Source: JANNFX01 sp031380225
Lineage (GTDB): Bacteria > Pseudomonadota > Alphaproteobacteria > Rhizobiales > Hyphomicrobiaceae
DNA: 64,000 nucleotides
Direction: 5' to 3'
NCBI GenBank assembly: GCA_031380225.1
Contig: JANNFX010000239.1
Span: 1 to 64,000 of the forward strand
Positions 17,618 through 28,418 of this stretch are shown here, piece after piece. Numbering within the stretch: the first letter of the stretch is position 1; each line of letters begins with the position of its first letter. The position numbers and the translations under genes were made by a program. Under the pieces are notes generated by a model. It was not told the origin of the DNA. It worked only from the letters and a program-made list of their open reading frames with translations, and did no database searches.

Positions 17618-18772
17618 TTAATTGCCCTCGCCGGTCTTCGGCTTCTTGCTGAGTTGGTCGAGCGGCAGATACGGAACAACACCCTGTCCAGCTTTACCGT
17701 CAATAATGATCTTCTCGGAACCGCCGAGCACCTGTTCCATGGTCTCGAGGAACATACGTTTCCGGGTCACCTCGGGCGCCTTCTTGTATTGCTCGTAGAC
17801 GCTAATGAAGCGGGCCGTGGAACCAGTGGCTTCGGCAATTGATTGCTCTTTGTAGGCCTGCGCGGCTTGCAAAATGCGCTGCGCCTCACCTCGGGCTTCA
17901 GGGATGACCTTGTTCGAGTAACCGCGGGCTTCGTTTTGAACGCGGTCCCGGTCTTGGATCGCCGAAATGACGTCGCTGAACGCATCACGGACCTGGGCCG
18001 GCGCTTGCGCCCGCAGGATTTTCACCTGATCGATCTTTACGCCCGCGCCGTAGCTATCAAGGGTTTGTTGCATCAGTGCCTTGACGGCCACTTCAATCGG
18101 TTCGCGGCCAGGCGCTAAGATGTCGCCAACTTTACTTTTGCCGATCACTTCGCGCATCGCACTTTCGGCAACATCTTTAACGGTTTGGTCGGGATTAGCG
18201 ATATTGAACAGGTACTTTTCAGCGGCATCAATGAACCACATTGCGACGAAATCAATATCAACAATGTTTTCGTCCGACGTCAGCATCAGGCTTTCTTCGG
18301 GCATGTCACGCGACGGTCCGGCTGGCTGATAGCGTTGATTGCCGCGATAAGTTGCAGCATCAGAACGCACGCCGACTTCGACAATTTTCTGTTCGGTGAC
18401 TTTTGGTTTGTAAACTTCCTCAATCGGGTAAGGCAGCCGGAAATGAAGCCCTGCTGGTTCGCTGCGGATATACTGCCCGAAGCGCAGCACGATGCCCTGT
18501 TCGTCCGGATTGACCTGGAAACTGAAAGCGTAAAACATTGCCGCGACGACACCAGCGGCTGCGGCTAGAAATGCCAGCCAGCCTGGAAATCCGCCGCCGC
18601 CCATGACCTGCTTGACGCGATCTTGGCTGCGCTTGATGACATCTTCGATATTCGGCGGCTGCCCGCCTGGGCTGCCCGGCCCTTGACCCCAAGGCCCGCC
18701 GCCGCCACCGCCTTTCCAGCCGCCGCCTCCGCCGCCACCACTACCGCCACCTTGATTGCTACTCCAGGGCAT
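17618..18772 (-). CDS. hflK: Protease modulator HflK
   Basis: A 384-aa partner of HflC. The N-terminal 40 residues are a Gly/Trp-rich cytoplasmic stretch as in other HflK proteins, followed by one membrane segment (about 62-84) and an SPFH domain (QVNPDEQGIVLRFGQY). The Ala/Gln/Glu-rich coiled coil (EAQRILQAAQAYKEQSIAEA) is at about 290-325. The gene heads the hflK-hflC pair. Confidence 0.96.
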   Translation of the reverse strand: MPWSSNQGGGSGGGGGGGWKGGGGGGPWGQGPGSPGGQPPNIEDVIKRSQDRVKQVMGGGGFPGWLAFLAAAAGVVAAMFYAFSFQVNPDEQGIVLRFGQYIRSEPAGLHFRLPYPIEEVYKPKVTEQKIVEVGVRSDAATYRGNQRYQPAGPSRDMPEESLMLTSDENIVDIDFVAMWFIDAAEKYLFNIANPDQTVKDVAESAMREVIGKSKVGDILAPGREPIEVAVKALMQQTLDSYGAGVKIDQVKILRAQAPAQVRDAFSDVISAIQDRDRVQNEARGYSNKVIPEARGEAQRILQAAQAYKEQSIAEATGSTARFISVYEQYKKAPEVTRKRMFLETMEQVLGGSEKIIIDGKAGQGVVPYLPLDQLSKKPKTGEGN

Positions 18773-19011
18773 AGAGTTAAAGCCTTTCGAATTGGATCAT
18801 GCGCGGCTGGCCCGGATCGGGCAAAACGCGAGTGGGAGGGCAGTTCGTATCGAGGATCGTCCGTGCAAAACTTCGGCCACTTTCTAGCATGCTGTTAGCC
18901 GATTTCCTGGCCGCTTATAGGCGAGCCTTGCTGGGGAGGCAAATATCGTTCAACCGCGTATCCTACCAGTAATTGGGGCTTCGGGCCTTGCTTTCAAGAG
19001 TACCGCAACAA

Positions 19012-19524
19012 TCAATTGTGCCGGTCGAGGACTTTCAGGGTTGCGGCATGGTCGTCACGCTCGCCTTGCGGTAGAGCTTCGGCCGACACTTCGGTCCAAT
19101 CGGCTGCATTAAGAGGGGGAAATACAACATCACCCGCAGGCGCGGCGTGGACCTGCGTCCAATATATGCGATCCGCGCGCGGCAATACTGAGCTGTAAAT
19201 TTCAGCTCCGCCGATAACCATGACTTCATCGGCGCCACTGGTGCGTGCCAAGGTGCGGGCGATGATCAATGCGTCGTCAACACTTTGAACAGCGGTGACA
19301 CCGTCGCGTTCGAAGCTGGCATCGCGGGTGACTACGATGTTATCGCGGCCGTCGAGCGGCTTTTTCAATGTTAGAAATGTTTTGCGGCCCATGACGACAG
19401 GCTTGCCCATCGTGAGGCGCCGGAACGTTTTGAGATCCGATGACATCCGCCACGGCAAGCCGCCATTGGAGCCGATGACGCCGTTGTCGGCCACCGCGAC
19501 GATGAGTGAAATTCGAACAGTCAT
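19012..19524 (-). CDS. folA: Dihydrofolate reductase FolA
   Basis: A 170-aa NADPH-dependent enzyme regenerating tetrahydrofolate after thymidylate synthase. The blocks SLIVAVADNGVIG, LPWRMSSDLKTF (substrate-binding acid D30) and MGRKTF, then VMVIGGAEIY, are all present. The ATG at 19524 is preferred to one 15 bases upstream because DHFR sequences start close to the first beta strand. It lies downstream of thyA with an iron-permease-family gene between them. Confidence 0.95.
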   Translation of the reverse strand: MTVRISLIVAVADNGVIGSNGGLPWRMSSDLKTFRRLTMGKPVVMGRKTFLTLKKPLDGRDNIVVTRDASFERDGVTAVQSVDDALIIARTLARTSGADEVMVIGGAEIYSSVLPRADRIYWTQVHAAPAGDVVFPPLNAADWTEVSAEALPQGERDDHAATLKVLDRHN

Positions 19525-19635
19525 GAGATGAGACGTCAAACCTTGAGTAATGTTTTCCCGGCCGCCGGCTACGCGCGCCAGCAGAACTGCACGTTCCGCC
19601 TGACACGGGCATGCTGGCCTGGCAAGTCCCGAACG

Positions 19636-20064
19636 TCATTCCTGCCGGTCTTGCTTGCGGTTTTCCATCTCTTGCCTGACGAGAGCCAAGTTGTCATCGA
19701 CAAGCGGCGCATATTTGTCGCGCAGCCGATGGAACTCCCCGTGGATGTGTTCGAGTTCATCATCCGACATCCAGTCCAGTTGAACCATTCCCGTACGCGC
19801 ACCGTCCACGCCCCGGAGCAGTTCGTCGAGTTTCAAATTTACAATCCGGGATTCGCGGTTCTGAGTATTCTGAATGAGAAACACCATCAGGAACGTTACA
19901 ACTGTCGTGCCGGTGTTGATGATCAGCTGCCAGGTGTCGGAATAATCAAAATAGGGTCCGGTGATCAGCCATACCACAATCGTCAGCAGAGCGAGAAGAA
20001 ACGCCCAATACGTACCCACGGCATGAGCAGTACGTTCTGCGTAATGGCGGAAAAATTCGTTCAT
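19636..20064 (-). CDS. Low-affinity iron permease family membrane protein
   Basis: A 142-aa protein with two membrane segments (about 19-36 and 46-65). The block FLMVFLIQNTQNRESRIVNLKLDELLR is characteristic of the low-affinity iron permease family (PF04120), small proteins named after fungal Fet4. Function in bacteria is not established. Its C-terminal half is soluble and charged. It sits between thyA and folA on the same strand, 36 bases after thyA. Confidence 0.85.
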   Translation of the reverse strand: MNEFFRHYAERTAHAVGTYWAFLLALLTIVVWLITGPYFDYSDTWQLIINTGTTVVTFLMVFLIQNTQNRESRIVNLKLDELLRGVDGARTGMVQLDWMSDDELEHIHGEFHRLRDKYAPLVDDNLALVRQEMENRKQDRQE

Positions 20065-20100
20065 GGTTGACCTCCATTCGGGCTGGAAAGTCGCGTACCC

Positions 20101-20895
20101 TTAGACCGCCACCGGCGCTGCGATGTGAGGAAAGGGGTCGTAACCGTCCAATCTGAAGTGTTCGAATCTAAATTCGAAGATTGAGTTGACTGCGGGATCA
20201 ATATGCAGCGATGGCAGCGCGCGCGGCGTCCGTGACAACTGCAGATCGGCTTGCTCCAAGTGATTGAGATAAAGGTGCGCATCACCGAATGTGTGCACGA
20301 ATTCGCCAAGCTTCAAGCCCGTCACCTGCGCCATCATCATCGTGAGCAGCGCGTAGCTCGCGATATTAAACGGCACGCCGAGGAACACGTCGGCTGAGCG
20401 CTGATAGAGCTGGCACGACAGTTTTCCGTCAGCAACATAAAATTGGAACAAGCAATGGCACGGCGCGAGAGCCATCTTCGGAATGTCGGCAGGGTTCCAG
20501 GCCGACACGATCAAGCGGCGCGAATCCGGGTTGCGTTTGAGTTCGGTCACGAGATCCGAAATTTGATCGATGACAGTACCGTGTGGCGTCGCCCAGCTCC
20601 GCCACTGCTGCCCATAGACCGGACCGAGGTTGCCGTTTGCGTCTGCCCATTCGTCCCAGATACGCACGCCGTTGCCGCTCAGATATTTGGTGTTGGTATC
20701 GCCGGCCAGAAACCAGACTAGTTCATGAATGATCGATTTGACGTGCAGCTTCTTGGTCGTGACGAGTGGAAAGCCTGCTGCCAAATCAAAGCGCATCTGA
20801 TGGCCGAACACACTCAATGTGCCAGTCCCGGTGCGGTCGGTTTTTTTGACGCCTTCGGTGCGGACCCGGCGCAAGAGTTCGAGGTACTGTTGCAT
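20101..20895 (-). CDS. thyA: Thymidylate synthase ThyA
   Basis: A 264-aa enzyme converting dUMP to dTMP with methylenetetrahydrofolate. The catalytic Cys146 lies in [11 protein letters not shown], at the same number as in E. coli. The Arg cluster DSRRLIV and the folate-binding region [11 protein letters not shown] are intact, and the protein ends APVAV as expected. It heads the run towards folA, which recycles the dihydrofolate it produces. Confidence 0.97.
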   Translation of the reverse strand: MQQYLELLRRVRTEGVKKTDRTGTGTLSVFGHQMRFDLAAGFPLVTTKKLHVKSIIHELVWFLAGDTNTKYLSGNGVRIWDEWADANGNLGPVYGQQWRSWATPHGTVIDQISDLVTELKRNPDSRRLIVSAWNPADIPKMALAPCHCLFQFYVADGKLSCQLYQRSADVFLGVPFNIASYALLTMMMAQVTGLKLGEFVHTFGDAHLYLNHLEQADLQLSRTPRALPSLHIDPAVNSIFEFRFEHFRLDGYDPFPHIAAPVAV

Positions 20896-20925
20896 GAGTG
20901 TTTTCTAGCGTGATTCCGGTTCATT

Positions 20926-21035
20926 GTAGGGTCGGTAAAAGCGAAGTGTTACCCACCATGGCTCGCGCAACTGCCGAAAATGGTGGGTAACGACGGATCA
21001 TGCGTGGAGCATGATCTGTCTTTTACCCACCCTAC
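20926..21035. repeat. Triple-stem palindromic element (GTAGGGT type), copy 1
   Basis: Outer arms 20926-20940 and 21021-21035 pair over 15 bases with one mismatch. Inside are a perfect 12-base inverted repeat (20948-20959 with 20980-20991) and a perfect 8-base hairpin (20997-21004 with 21009-21016). Both outer and inner stems carry the core GGGTAA. It lies between thyA and the CPBP protease gene. The element at 24780-24915 has the same architecture. Confidence 0.85.
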
Positions 21036-21058
21036 AGGTCATGTCCCCGCAAAGAACC

Positions 21059-21853
21059 TTAAACCGCAACCCCGCCATTGGCATGCATCCAATAGGCAAA
21101 GCCGACCGCGAATAGGTTGGATAAGCCATGTGCAATGATCGGCGCTCGGATTGAACCGGTGCGCCAGACCAGCCAGGTGAGCACGAGCCCGGCCGTAAAC
21201 ACGCTGATAATCCCGGCGATAGAATACTGTGCGTGCAGTGAAGTCCAAATCGTATTGCAAATCAACGCTGCTGGCCAGAAGCCGAGCCGCGTCTTGGCCA
21301 AAGCCGACAATAAGAAGCCGCGGAACGTCAGCTCTTCCCATAACGGCGCCAACACCACCGCCATAAAAACTGTGCCCCACCACAAATTTGAATTCAATCC
21401 TTCGGCGATCGTTTGCGTGTCGGCGCTGTAGTCGAATTTCAACAGTACATAGAGGATCAATTCGACGATACCGGTTAAAACGATAACCAGCACGCCGCCA
21501 CCAAGCCCGGTCATCAAAGTGGCTTTAGGTGGCAGCAATCGTAGCACTTCGCGGCGCATGTTCGCGCGCCCGGCCAACAGCCACACAATCGCGATTGATG
21601 CAATCTGCGAGGCGATCATTACCGCGAGACCGAGTGGCGTTTTAAGCGATGTCGCTTCCTCCGCCGTGATCGGCGTTGCGGACATTGCTTTCAAGGCCGC
21701 AATGGCAACCAGCACGCCGCCGATCTGGCCAGCGAAAATGAGTAGGCACGCCGCGAGCGCAGCCCATGGCCCCCAGGGCGAGGCGGCTTCATAGCGAGGC
21801 GGCCCGGATAGCAACCCCTGTGCTGCCGTCGCTCGAGCTGAAACAACCGCCAT
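21059..21853 (-). CDS. CPBP family intramembrane metalloprotease
   Basis: A 264-aa protein with about six membrane segments and the diagnostic motifs of CAAX-protease/bacteriocin-processing (CPBP, Abi) enzymes: EExxxR as E173-E174...R178 (LWEELTFRGF), a first His near 207 (LHAQYS) and a second near H242 (HGLSNLFA). Members cleave prenylated proteins or peptides, or give bacteriocin self-immunity; the substrate here is unknown. It is a single gene between two palindromic or empty spacers. Confidence 0.88.
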   Translation of the reverse strand: MAVVSARATAAQGLLSGPPRYEAASPWGPWAALAACLLIFAGQIGGVLVAIAALKAMSATPITAEEATSLKTPLGLAVMIASQIASIAIVWLLAGRANMRREVLRLLPPKATLMTGLGGGVLVIVLTGIVELILYVLLKFDYSADTQTIAEGLNSNLWWGTVFMAVVLAPLWEELTFRGFLLSALAKTRLGFWPAALICNTIWTSLHAQYSIAGIISVFTAGLVLTWLVWRTGSIRAPIIAHGLSNLFAVGFAYWMHANGGVAV

Positions 21854-22194
21854 GCTATGTCCTTATCGTTAAGTGTCCCGGTCGTCCGGTTTCGAAAACA
21901 ACCGGCCCCTTCTGACACGGCCTGGCCGAGATCGCAAAGGCAGCCCGAGGCTGGGCGGAAATTACCAGGATGTGCCGTGAAAACTCAGCAGGCAGCGGAA
22001 ATGTTCAAAAAATGATCTTCAGTCAGCCTCCTATTGCTAACTGTCCGGCATCAGATGTGTCATCAAAATCAGGCTAAGGCTCACATTATATCTATGGGCC
22101 GAATTTTGCAGCCGCACTAACACTCACAATCGTCATCCTCGCGCTTGTGCCACTGCTGTCCGGTTGAGAATTCATCGATCCGCTTTAAGCACAG
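21854..22194. other. Intergenic region between CPBP protease and lipA
   Basis: No gene is supported in these 341 bases. A hydrophobic frame near 22100-22165 lacks any start codon. The 14-mer at 22030-22043 is the reverse complement of one at 14923-14936 downstream of degP, a small dispersed repeat. Confidence 0.4.
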
Positions 22195-23175
22195 TCATGG
22201 CAACACTTTTATCGCGGCACTGGCGGTGCTGAAACCCGCGCGTGCTGACTTTAAGCGCTCGAAATCCTCGCCCGCATGGAAGGACGAGCGGGTCAGGGGG
22301 GACGAGGCGACGACCAGAAAGCCTTTTGAGAGCGCGGTTTCCTTCATCGTATCGAACTCATCTGGATGCACATAGCGCTTCACTTCAGCGTGCTTGCGTG
22401 TCGGCTGCAAGTACTGGCCAATTGTTAGAAAATCTACGTCATGAGCGCGAAGATCGTCCATCACAGAGTCGACATCGCGGGCCGTCTCGCCGAGGCCAAC
22501 CATCACACCTGACTTGGTAAAGGTGTTTGGTTCCAATTCCTTCACACGCTTCAAAAGCGCCAGGGAATGAGCGTAGCGCGCGCCGGGGCGGATCGTGGAA
22601 TAGAGCTGCGGCACGGTTTCCAAGTTGTGGTTGAAAACATCCGGGCGTGCGGCTGCCACTATTTCAATGGCGCCATTCTTTCGGAGAAAGTCGGGCGTTA
22701 GAATTTCAATCGACGTTTTGGGTGCTGCGGCGCGGATGGCCAAAATAGTTTCCGCAAAATGCTGAGCGCCGCCGTCGTCCAAATCATCGCGGTCAACGGA
22801 CGTGATAACGACGTGTTCAAGGTTGAGCTTTGCAACCGCATCGCCAACGCGGCGTGGCTCGTCACCATCCAAGGCATGCGGCTTGCCGGTCGCGACATGG
22901 CAGAACGCGCAGGCACGCGTGCAGATACCGCCCATGATCATCATGGTGGCGTGGCGCTGCTCCCAGCACGATCCGATGTTGGGGCACGCCGCTTCTTGGC
23001 AGACGGTGTGGAGATTATGCTCGGTGACAATCTTTCGCGTCGCTTCGAACTCCGCCGATCCAGGCGCGCGCACCTTTAACCACGGCGGCTTTGGCAGCAC
23101 CGGCGTATCGGGCTTTCGCGCCTTTTCGGGATGACGCAGGCTCGGGTGCTGATAGATCGTTGTAATCGGTGTCAT
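22195..23175 (-). CDS. lipA: Lipoyl synthase LipA
   Basis: A 326-aa radical-SAM enzyme that inserts sulfur into octanoyl groups on E2 and GcvH proteins. Both iron-sulfur sites are complete: the auxiliary cluster C59, C64, C70 ([12 protein letters not shown]) and the radical-SAM CxxxCxxC C85, C89, C92. The N-terminal PWLKVRAPG and C-terminal [11 protein letters not shown] are typical. It is a single gene on the reverse strand. Confidence 0.97.
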   Translation of the reverse strand: MTPITTIYQHPSLRHPEKARKPDTPVLPKPPWLKVRAPGSAEFEATRKIVTEHNLHTVCQEAACPNIGSCWEQRHATMMIMGGICTRACAFCHVATGKPHALDGDEPRRVGDAVAKLNLEHVVITSVDRDDLDDGGAQHFAETILAIRAAAPKTSIEILTPDFLRKNGAIEIVAAARPDVFNHNLETVPQLYSTIRPGARYAHSLALLKRVKELEPNTFTKSGVMVGLGETARDVDSVMDDLRAHDVDFLTIGQYLQPTRKHAEVKRYVHPDEFDTMKETALSKGFLVVASSPLTRSSFHAGEDFERLKSARAGFSTASAAIKVLP

Positions 23176-23245
23176 CCTATTCCGTGCGCAGCCGCAACAT
23201 ATCAGAATTTTGCCGCAGAACTCATAAAGGGCGGGGATAAGTTTG

Positions 23246-24751
<1,506 letters not shown>

Positions 24752-24779
24752 GTGGGTCTCTTGTTAAAATCGCCGTTAT

Positions 24780-24915
24780 CGTAGGTTGGGTTAGGCCGCT
24801 CTACACTTGCGGCCGTAACCCAACATCTCACGGCTGGCTGGAAAGTGTTGGGTTACGCGCGGTCAACGCTGCAAATCGTTCATCAGGATCGTGAGTCGCG
24901 CTAACCCAACCTACG
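24780..24915. repeat. Triple-stem palindromic element (GTAGGTT type), copy 2
   Basis: Outer arms 24780-24794 and 24901-24915 are a perfect 15-base inverted repeat. Inside, 24815-24825 pairs perfectly with 24846-24856 (11 bases, core GGGTTAC) and 24794-24799 pairs with 24809-24814. Its right arm touches the stop codon of the omega-aminotransferase gene. Architecture and core motif resemble the element at 20926-21035. Confidence 0.85.
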
Positions 24916-26253
24916 TTAATTCGTGGTTTTGAGGACATTTTCAAACGTGTCGAACAACTGATCGATCTCGCTCTTGGAAATGATCAGTGGTGGCGATAGC
25001 GCGATGATGTCGCCGGTCTGGCGCACAAGAACATTGTTTTCAAAGGCTTTCACAAAGCGGTCGTAGGCGCGCTTGGTTGGCGCGCTTGGAATGGGATCGA
25101 ACTCAACAGCGCCGACCAAACCAATATTGCGAATGTCGATCACGTGCGGCAGTCCTTTGAGAGCGTGCATGCGTTCTTCCCAATACGGCGCCAGTTCTGT
25201 CGCTCGCGTAAGCAGTCCTTCGTCTTGATAGGTGTCAAGCGTGCCGATCGAGGCCGCACATGCCATCGGATGGCCGGAGTAGGTGTAGCCATGGAAGAAG
25301 TCGATCATCCAATCCGGCGCGCCTTGGAACGCGTCATGGATGTGTGATTTCACAAACACCGCACCCATTGGGATAGTGCCGTTGGTGATGCCTTTAGCGG
25401 TCGTGATTATGTCCGGTGAAATGCCGAAATAATCCGATCCGAACGTGGTTCCCAAACGGCCGAAGGCGGTGATGACTTCGTCGGCAATCAGCAGAATGTC
25501 GTGTTTGCGGCAGATGGCTTCGAGCCGCTTCAAATATCCCTTTGGCGGGATCAGTACGCCGGTTGAACAGGCGACTGGCTCGACGATCACGGCCGCGATG
25601 GTTGACGCATCATGCAGCGCGACCAGGCGTTCCAAATCATCAGCCAATTCGGCGCCGTGCTCGGGCTCACCTCTTGAAAAGGCGTTCTTCGAAAGATCAT
25701 GAGTATGGCGCAGGTGATCGACGCCCGTCACCATTGCACCGAACATCTTGCGGTTGTTGGAAATACCGCCAACGGCCGTGCCACCGAAGTTGACGCCATG
25801 ATACCCACGCTCGCGTCCGATCAACCGGACCTTCGACGCATTGCCTTTGGCGCGATGATAGGCGAGCGCCATTTTCAAAGCCGTCTCGACCGCTTCCGAG
25901 CCTGAGTTGGTGAAGAACACATGGTTGAAGCCTTCAGGCGCAATGTTGACCAATCGCGACGCGCATTCGAACGCGTAGGTGTGTCCCATGTTGAAGGTGC
26001 CGGCAAAATCTAACGTCGCCGCTTGCTTCTGGATTGCTTCGACGATCTTCGGCCGGCAATGCCCGGCATTGACGCACCACAGTCCCGAGGTGCCATCTAA
26101 TACGCGGCGTCCATCGCTGGTGACGTAATGCATCCGCTCGGCGCCAACGAACAGCCGCGGATTGCTCTTGTATTGCTTCTGCGCCGTGAACGGCATCCAG
26201 AAGGCTTCGAGGTCGTTGGTTTTGAGCTGCTGGTCTTTGATATGAACGTTCAT
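24916..26253 (-). CDS. Omega-amino acid (beta-alanine)-pyruvate aminotransferase
   Basis: A 445-aa class III PLP aminotransferase. LWCVNAGHCRPKIVEAI and FAGTFNMGHTYAF are typical of beta-alanine/omega-amino acid-pyruvate transaminases; the PLP Lys is in TTAKGITNG (about residue 287) and VFFTNSGSEA is the cofactor loop. The ATG at 26253 has AGAGG 6 bases upstream and is preferred to an in-frame TTG at 26271. With mmsA downstream it would turn beta-alanine into malonate semialdehyde and then acetyl-CoA. Confidence 0.9.
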   Translation of the reverse strand: MNVHIKDQQLKTNDLEAFWMPFTAQKQYKSNPRLFVGAERMHYVTSDGRRVLDGTSGLWCVNAGHCRPKIVEAIQKQAATLDFAGTFNMGHTYAFECASRLVNIAPEGFNHVFFTNSGSEAVETALKMALAYHRAKGNASKVRLIGRERGYHGVNFGGTAVGGISNNRKMFGAMVTGVDHLRHTHDLSKNAFSRGEPEHGAELADDLERLVALHDASTIAAVIVEPVACSTGVLIPPKGYLKRLEAICRKHDILLIADEVITAFGRLGTTFGSDYFGISPDIITTAKGITNGTIPMGAVFVKSHIHDAFQGAPDWMIDFFHGYTYSGHPMACAASIGTLDTYQDEGLLTRATELAPYWEERMHALKGLPHVIDIRNIGLVGAVEFDPIPSAPTKRAYDRFVKAFENNVLVRQTGDIIALSPPLIISKSEIDQLFDTFENVLKTTN

Positions 26254-26303
26254 GGCTGGCCTCTGAGGCAAGAGGTTAAAGTCCTGTGGTTGTCATAGTC
26301 CTG

Positions 26304-27599
26304 TTAGGCGGCTTTGCCCACCGCTTCAGCGAGGCTGGCTGAGAAAATATCCATGCCCTCTTTGACGAGTTCATCACTGGCTGTCAGAGGCACCAAAAAG
26401 CGGATGACGTTTCCGTATGTCCCGCAGGACAGCAAGATCAGGCCGCGCTCGCTGGCAGCCTTGATCAGCGCCGACGTCAGTTCGGGCGAGGGTTCATGGC
26501 TCGACGTATCTTTGACGAGTTCGACGGCACACATGGCGCCGAGTCCCCGGACATCGCCGATGCAGTTGAGGTTGCTCTTTTCTGCGAGATCATTGCAGCG
26601 ATCGACAATGATTTTTCCAATCGTGTTGGCCCGCTCGCAAAGTTTTTCGTCCCCGATGATATCGAGAACCGCGTGAGCTGCGGCGCAGGCCAACGGATTG
26701 CCAGCGTAGGTGCCGCCGAGGCCGCCCGGGCTCGCTGCATCCATGACGTCAGCCCGTCCGACGATGGCCGATAGCGGCAGTCCACCGGCGAGGCCTTTGG
26801 CAAGTGTCACGATATCGGCTTTGACGCCGTAGTGTTCCATCGCAAACATTTTACCCGTGCGGGCAAAACCGGTTTGGATTTCGTCAGCAATCAGCAGCAT
26901 GCCGTATTGATCGCATAGCGCGCGCAATGCCTTCATGAATTCGACAGGAGCGATATTAAATCCACCCTCGCCTTGCACGGGCTCGATAATGATCGCAGCG
27001 ATGCTCGACGGATCAGCTTGATGCTTGAAGAGCGACTTCAGCGCCGCCAAGCTGTCGTCGCTCGATATGCCGTGATAGGTGTTTGGAAAGGCGACGTTGT
27101 AAACATCCGACGGGAACGGCCCGAAACCTTTTTTGTAGGGCACGGCTTTTCCTGTGAGCGCCATGCCCATGTGCGTGCGGCCGTGAAACCCGCCGGTAAA
27201 TGACACGATACCTGGCCGTCCGGTGAAGGCGCGAGCGACCTTGACGGCGTTTTCAACTGCCTCTGCTCCGGTTGAGGCCAACATGGTTTTGGCGGGCCCG
27301 GCAACAGGCGCTGCCGTGTTCAACCGCTCAGCCAAGCTGACATAGCTTTCGTAGGGCGTAACCTGAAAGCAGACATGGCTGAAGGATTTCAACTGCGCTT
27401 CGACAGCGGCAGTAATTTTCGGGTGCTGATGGCCGGTATTGACGACTGCGATGCCGGCGCCAAAATCGATATAGCGCTTGCCTTCTTCGCTCCAAATCTC
27501 GGAATTCTTAGCGCGCTTGGCGTAAATCGCCGTCGCGTGGCCGATGCCACGAGGAACTGCCGCGGCCCGGCGTTCATGGAGGGAAGCGGAGGACGGCAT
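26304..27599 (-). CDS. gabT: 4-aminobutyrate aminotransferase GabT-like
   Basis: A 431-aa class III aminotransferase with PRGIGHATAIYAKRAKNSEIW at the N-terminus, the glycine-rich block GFHGRTHMG, LLIADEIQTGFARTGKMFA and the PLP Lys in TLAKGLAGG (about 268), all typical of GabT (GABA to succinate semialdehyde). The ATG at 27599 follows AAGGAG. It is transcribed divergently from the XRE-cupin regulator gene and leads into the omega-aminotransferase gene 50 bases on. The semialdehyde product would be used by the GabD encoded at 34442. Confidence 0.92.
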   Translation of the reverse strand: MPSSASLHERRAAAVPRGIGHATAIYAKRAKNSEIWSEEGKRYIDFGAGIAVVNTGHQHPKITAAVEAQLKSFSHVCFQVTPYESYVSLAERLNTAAPVAGPAKTMLASTGAEAVENAVKVARAFTGRPGIVSFTGGFHGRTHMGMALTGKAVPYKKGFGPFPSDVYNVAFPNTYHGISSDDSLAALKSLFKHQADPSSIAAIIIEPVQGEGGFNIAPVEFMKALRALCDQYGMLLIADEIQTGFARTGKMFAMEHYGVKADIVTLAKGLAGGLPLSAIVGRADVMDAASPGGLGGTYAGNPLACAAAHAVLDIIGDEKLCERANTIGKIIVDRCNDLAEKSNLNCIGDVRGLGAMCAVELVKDTSSHEPSPELTSALIKAASERGLILLSCGTYGNVIRFLVPLTASDELVKEGMDIFSASLAEAVGKAA

Positions 27600-27659
27600 T
27601 AGAGGCTCCTTGTCAGGACAAAAAGTTTTATCTTGGCCACAAAATCCCGGCCTTCTACC

Positions 27660-27669
27660 ATTGATCAAT
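27660..27669. promoter_or_regulatory. Candidate operator ATTGATCAAT between gabT and its regulator
   Basis: A perfect 10-base palindrome lies in the 196-base divergent spacer, 60 bases before gabT and 126 before the regulator start. The position suits autoregulation plus control of gabT by the XRE-cupin protein; the sequence itself is only suggestive. Confidence 0.3.
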
Positions 27670-27795
27670 AAACTAAGCAATGCGATTAGTATGCTGGGCG
27701 GTCCGATTTCCCACGCTCAGTACTTTAAACACAATGCTCAATGGGTCCGCAGTCCATGCTACAGTTGGGCCCCAGACTTTAACGAGGACCGCGCC

Positions 27796-28401
27796 TTGTC
27801 TGTTGCCCAAAAACGACCGAGCATTCAATCCAACCCCGGTTCAGCCAGCCGCGAAGCCTTTGATGTTGGCGCCCGTCTGAAAGGACTTCGGATCGCCAAG
27901 GAACTGAGTCAACGCGATCTTGCCGACCGGGCCGGGATTACAAACGGCATGATCAGTATGATCGAGCAGAATAAGCACAGCCCGTCGGTTGCGACCCTTA
28001 ATCGTCTGACGGACGCGTTGGGACTGTCGTTCGCAGAGTTTTTTTCGCTCCATCTCGCCGCCGAGCCGCAGCCATTCTACCGCGAGAGTGAGTTGACTAG
28101 GCTGACCGAAGGCAAGGTGCAATTCTCGGTTGTCGCCGCCGAGCGGCTCGGCAAGGCTCTACAAATTCTGCATGAGGTCTACGAACCTGGCGGCGACACG
28201 GGCGCTGAAATGCTGACCCACCGTGGCGAGGAAGGCGGGCTCGTGGTTCAGGGTGAAATTGAATTGACGGTGGGCGATCAAACCCGCGTCTTAGGAGTGG
28301 GCGACGCCTACTATTTCGAAAGCACGACGCCACACAGGTTCCGGAACACCGGCAAAACACGGGCGATTGTCATCAGTGCCTGCACGCCACCATTCTTGTG
28401 A
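27796..28401 (+). CDS. XRE-family transcriptional regulator with cupin sensor domain
   Basis: A 201-aa regulator with an XRE helix-turn-helix (about 25-83, LSQRDLADRAGITNGMIS) and a C-terminal cupin-2 domain (about 120-198, ending ATTPHRFRNTG-like). This architecture includes PuuR, the putrescine-utilisation repressor, and related regulators of amino-acid and amine genes. The frame is open far upstream (to 27544), overlapping gabT; I chose TTG at 27796 because GAGG lies 9 bases before it and the resulting length fits the family. It faces gabT and is likely to control it. Confidence 0.85.
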   Translation: MSVAQKRPSIQSNPGSASREAFDVGARLKGLRIAKELSQRDLADRAGITNGMISMIEQNKHSPSVATLNRLTDALGLSFAEFFSLHLAAEPQPFYRESELTRLTEGKVQFSVVAAERLGKALQILHEVYEPGGDTGAEMLTHRGEEGGLVVQGEIELTVGDQTRVLGVGDAYYFESTTPHRFRNTGKTRAIVISACTPPFL

Positions 28402-28418
28402 GCGCGATTTTACCCGGC

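Noticed and set aside
22095..22165. A hydrophobic peptide frame upstream of lipA on the plus strand
   Set aside because: An in-frame stop precedes it and no ATG, GTG or TTG start lies before the hydrophobic stretch.
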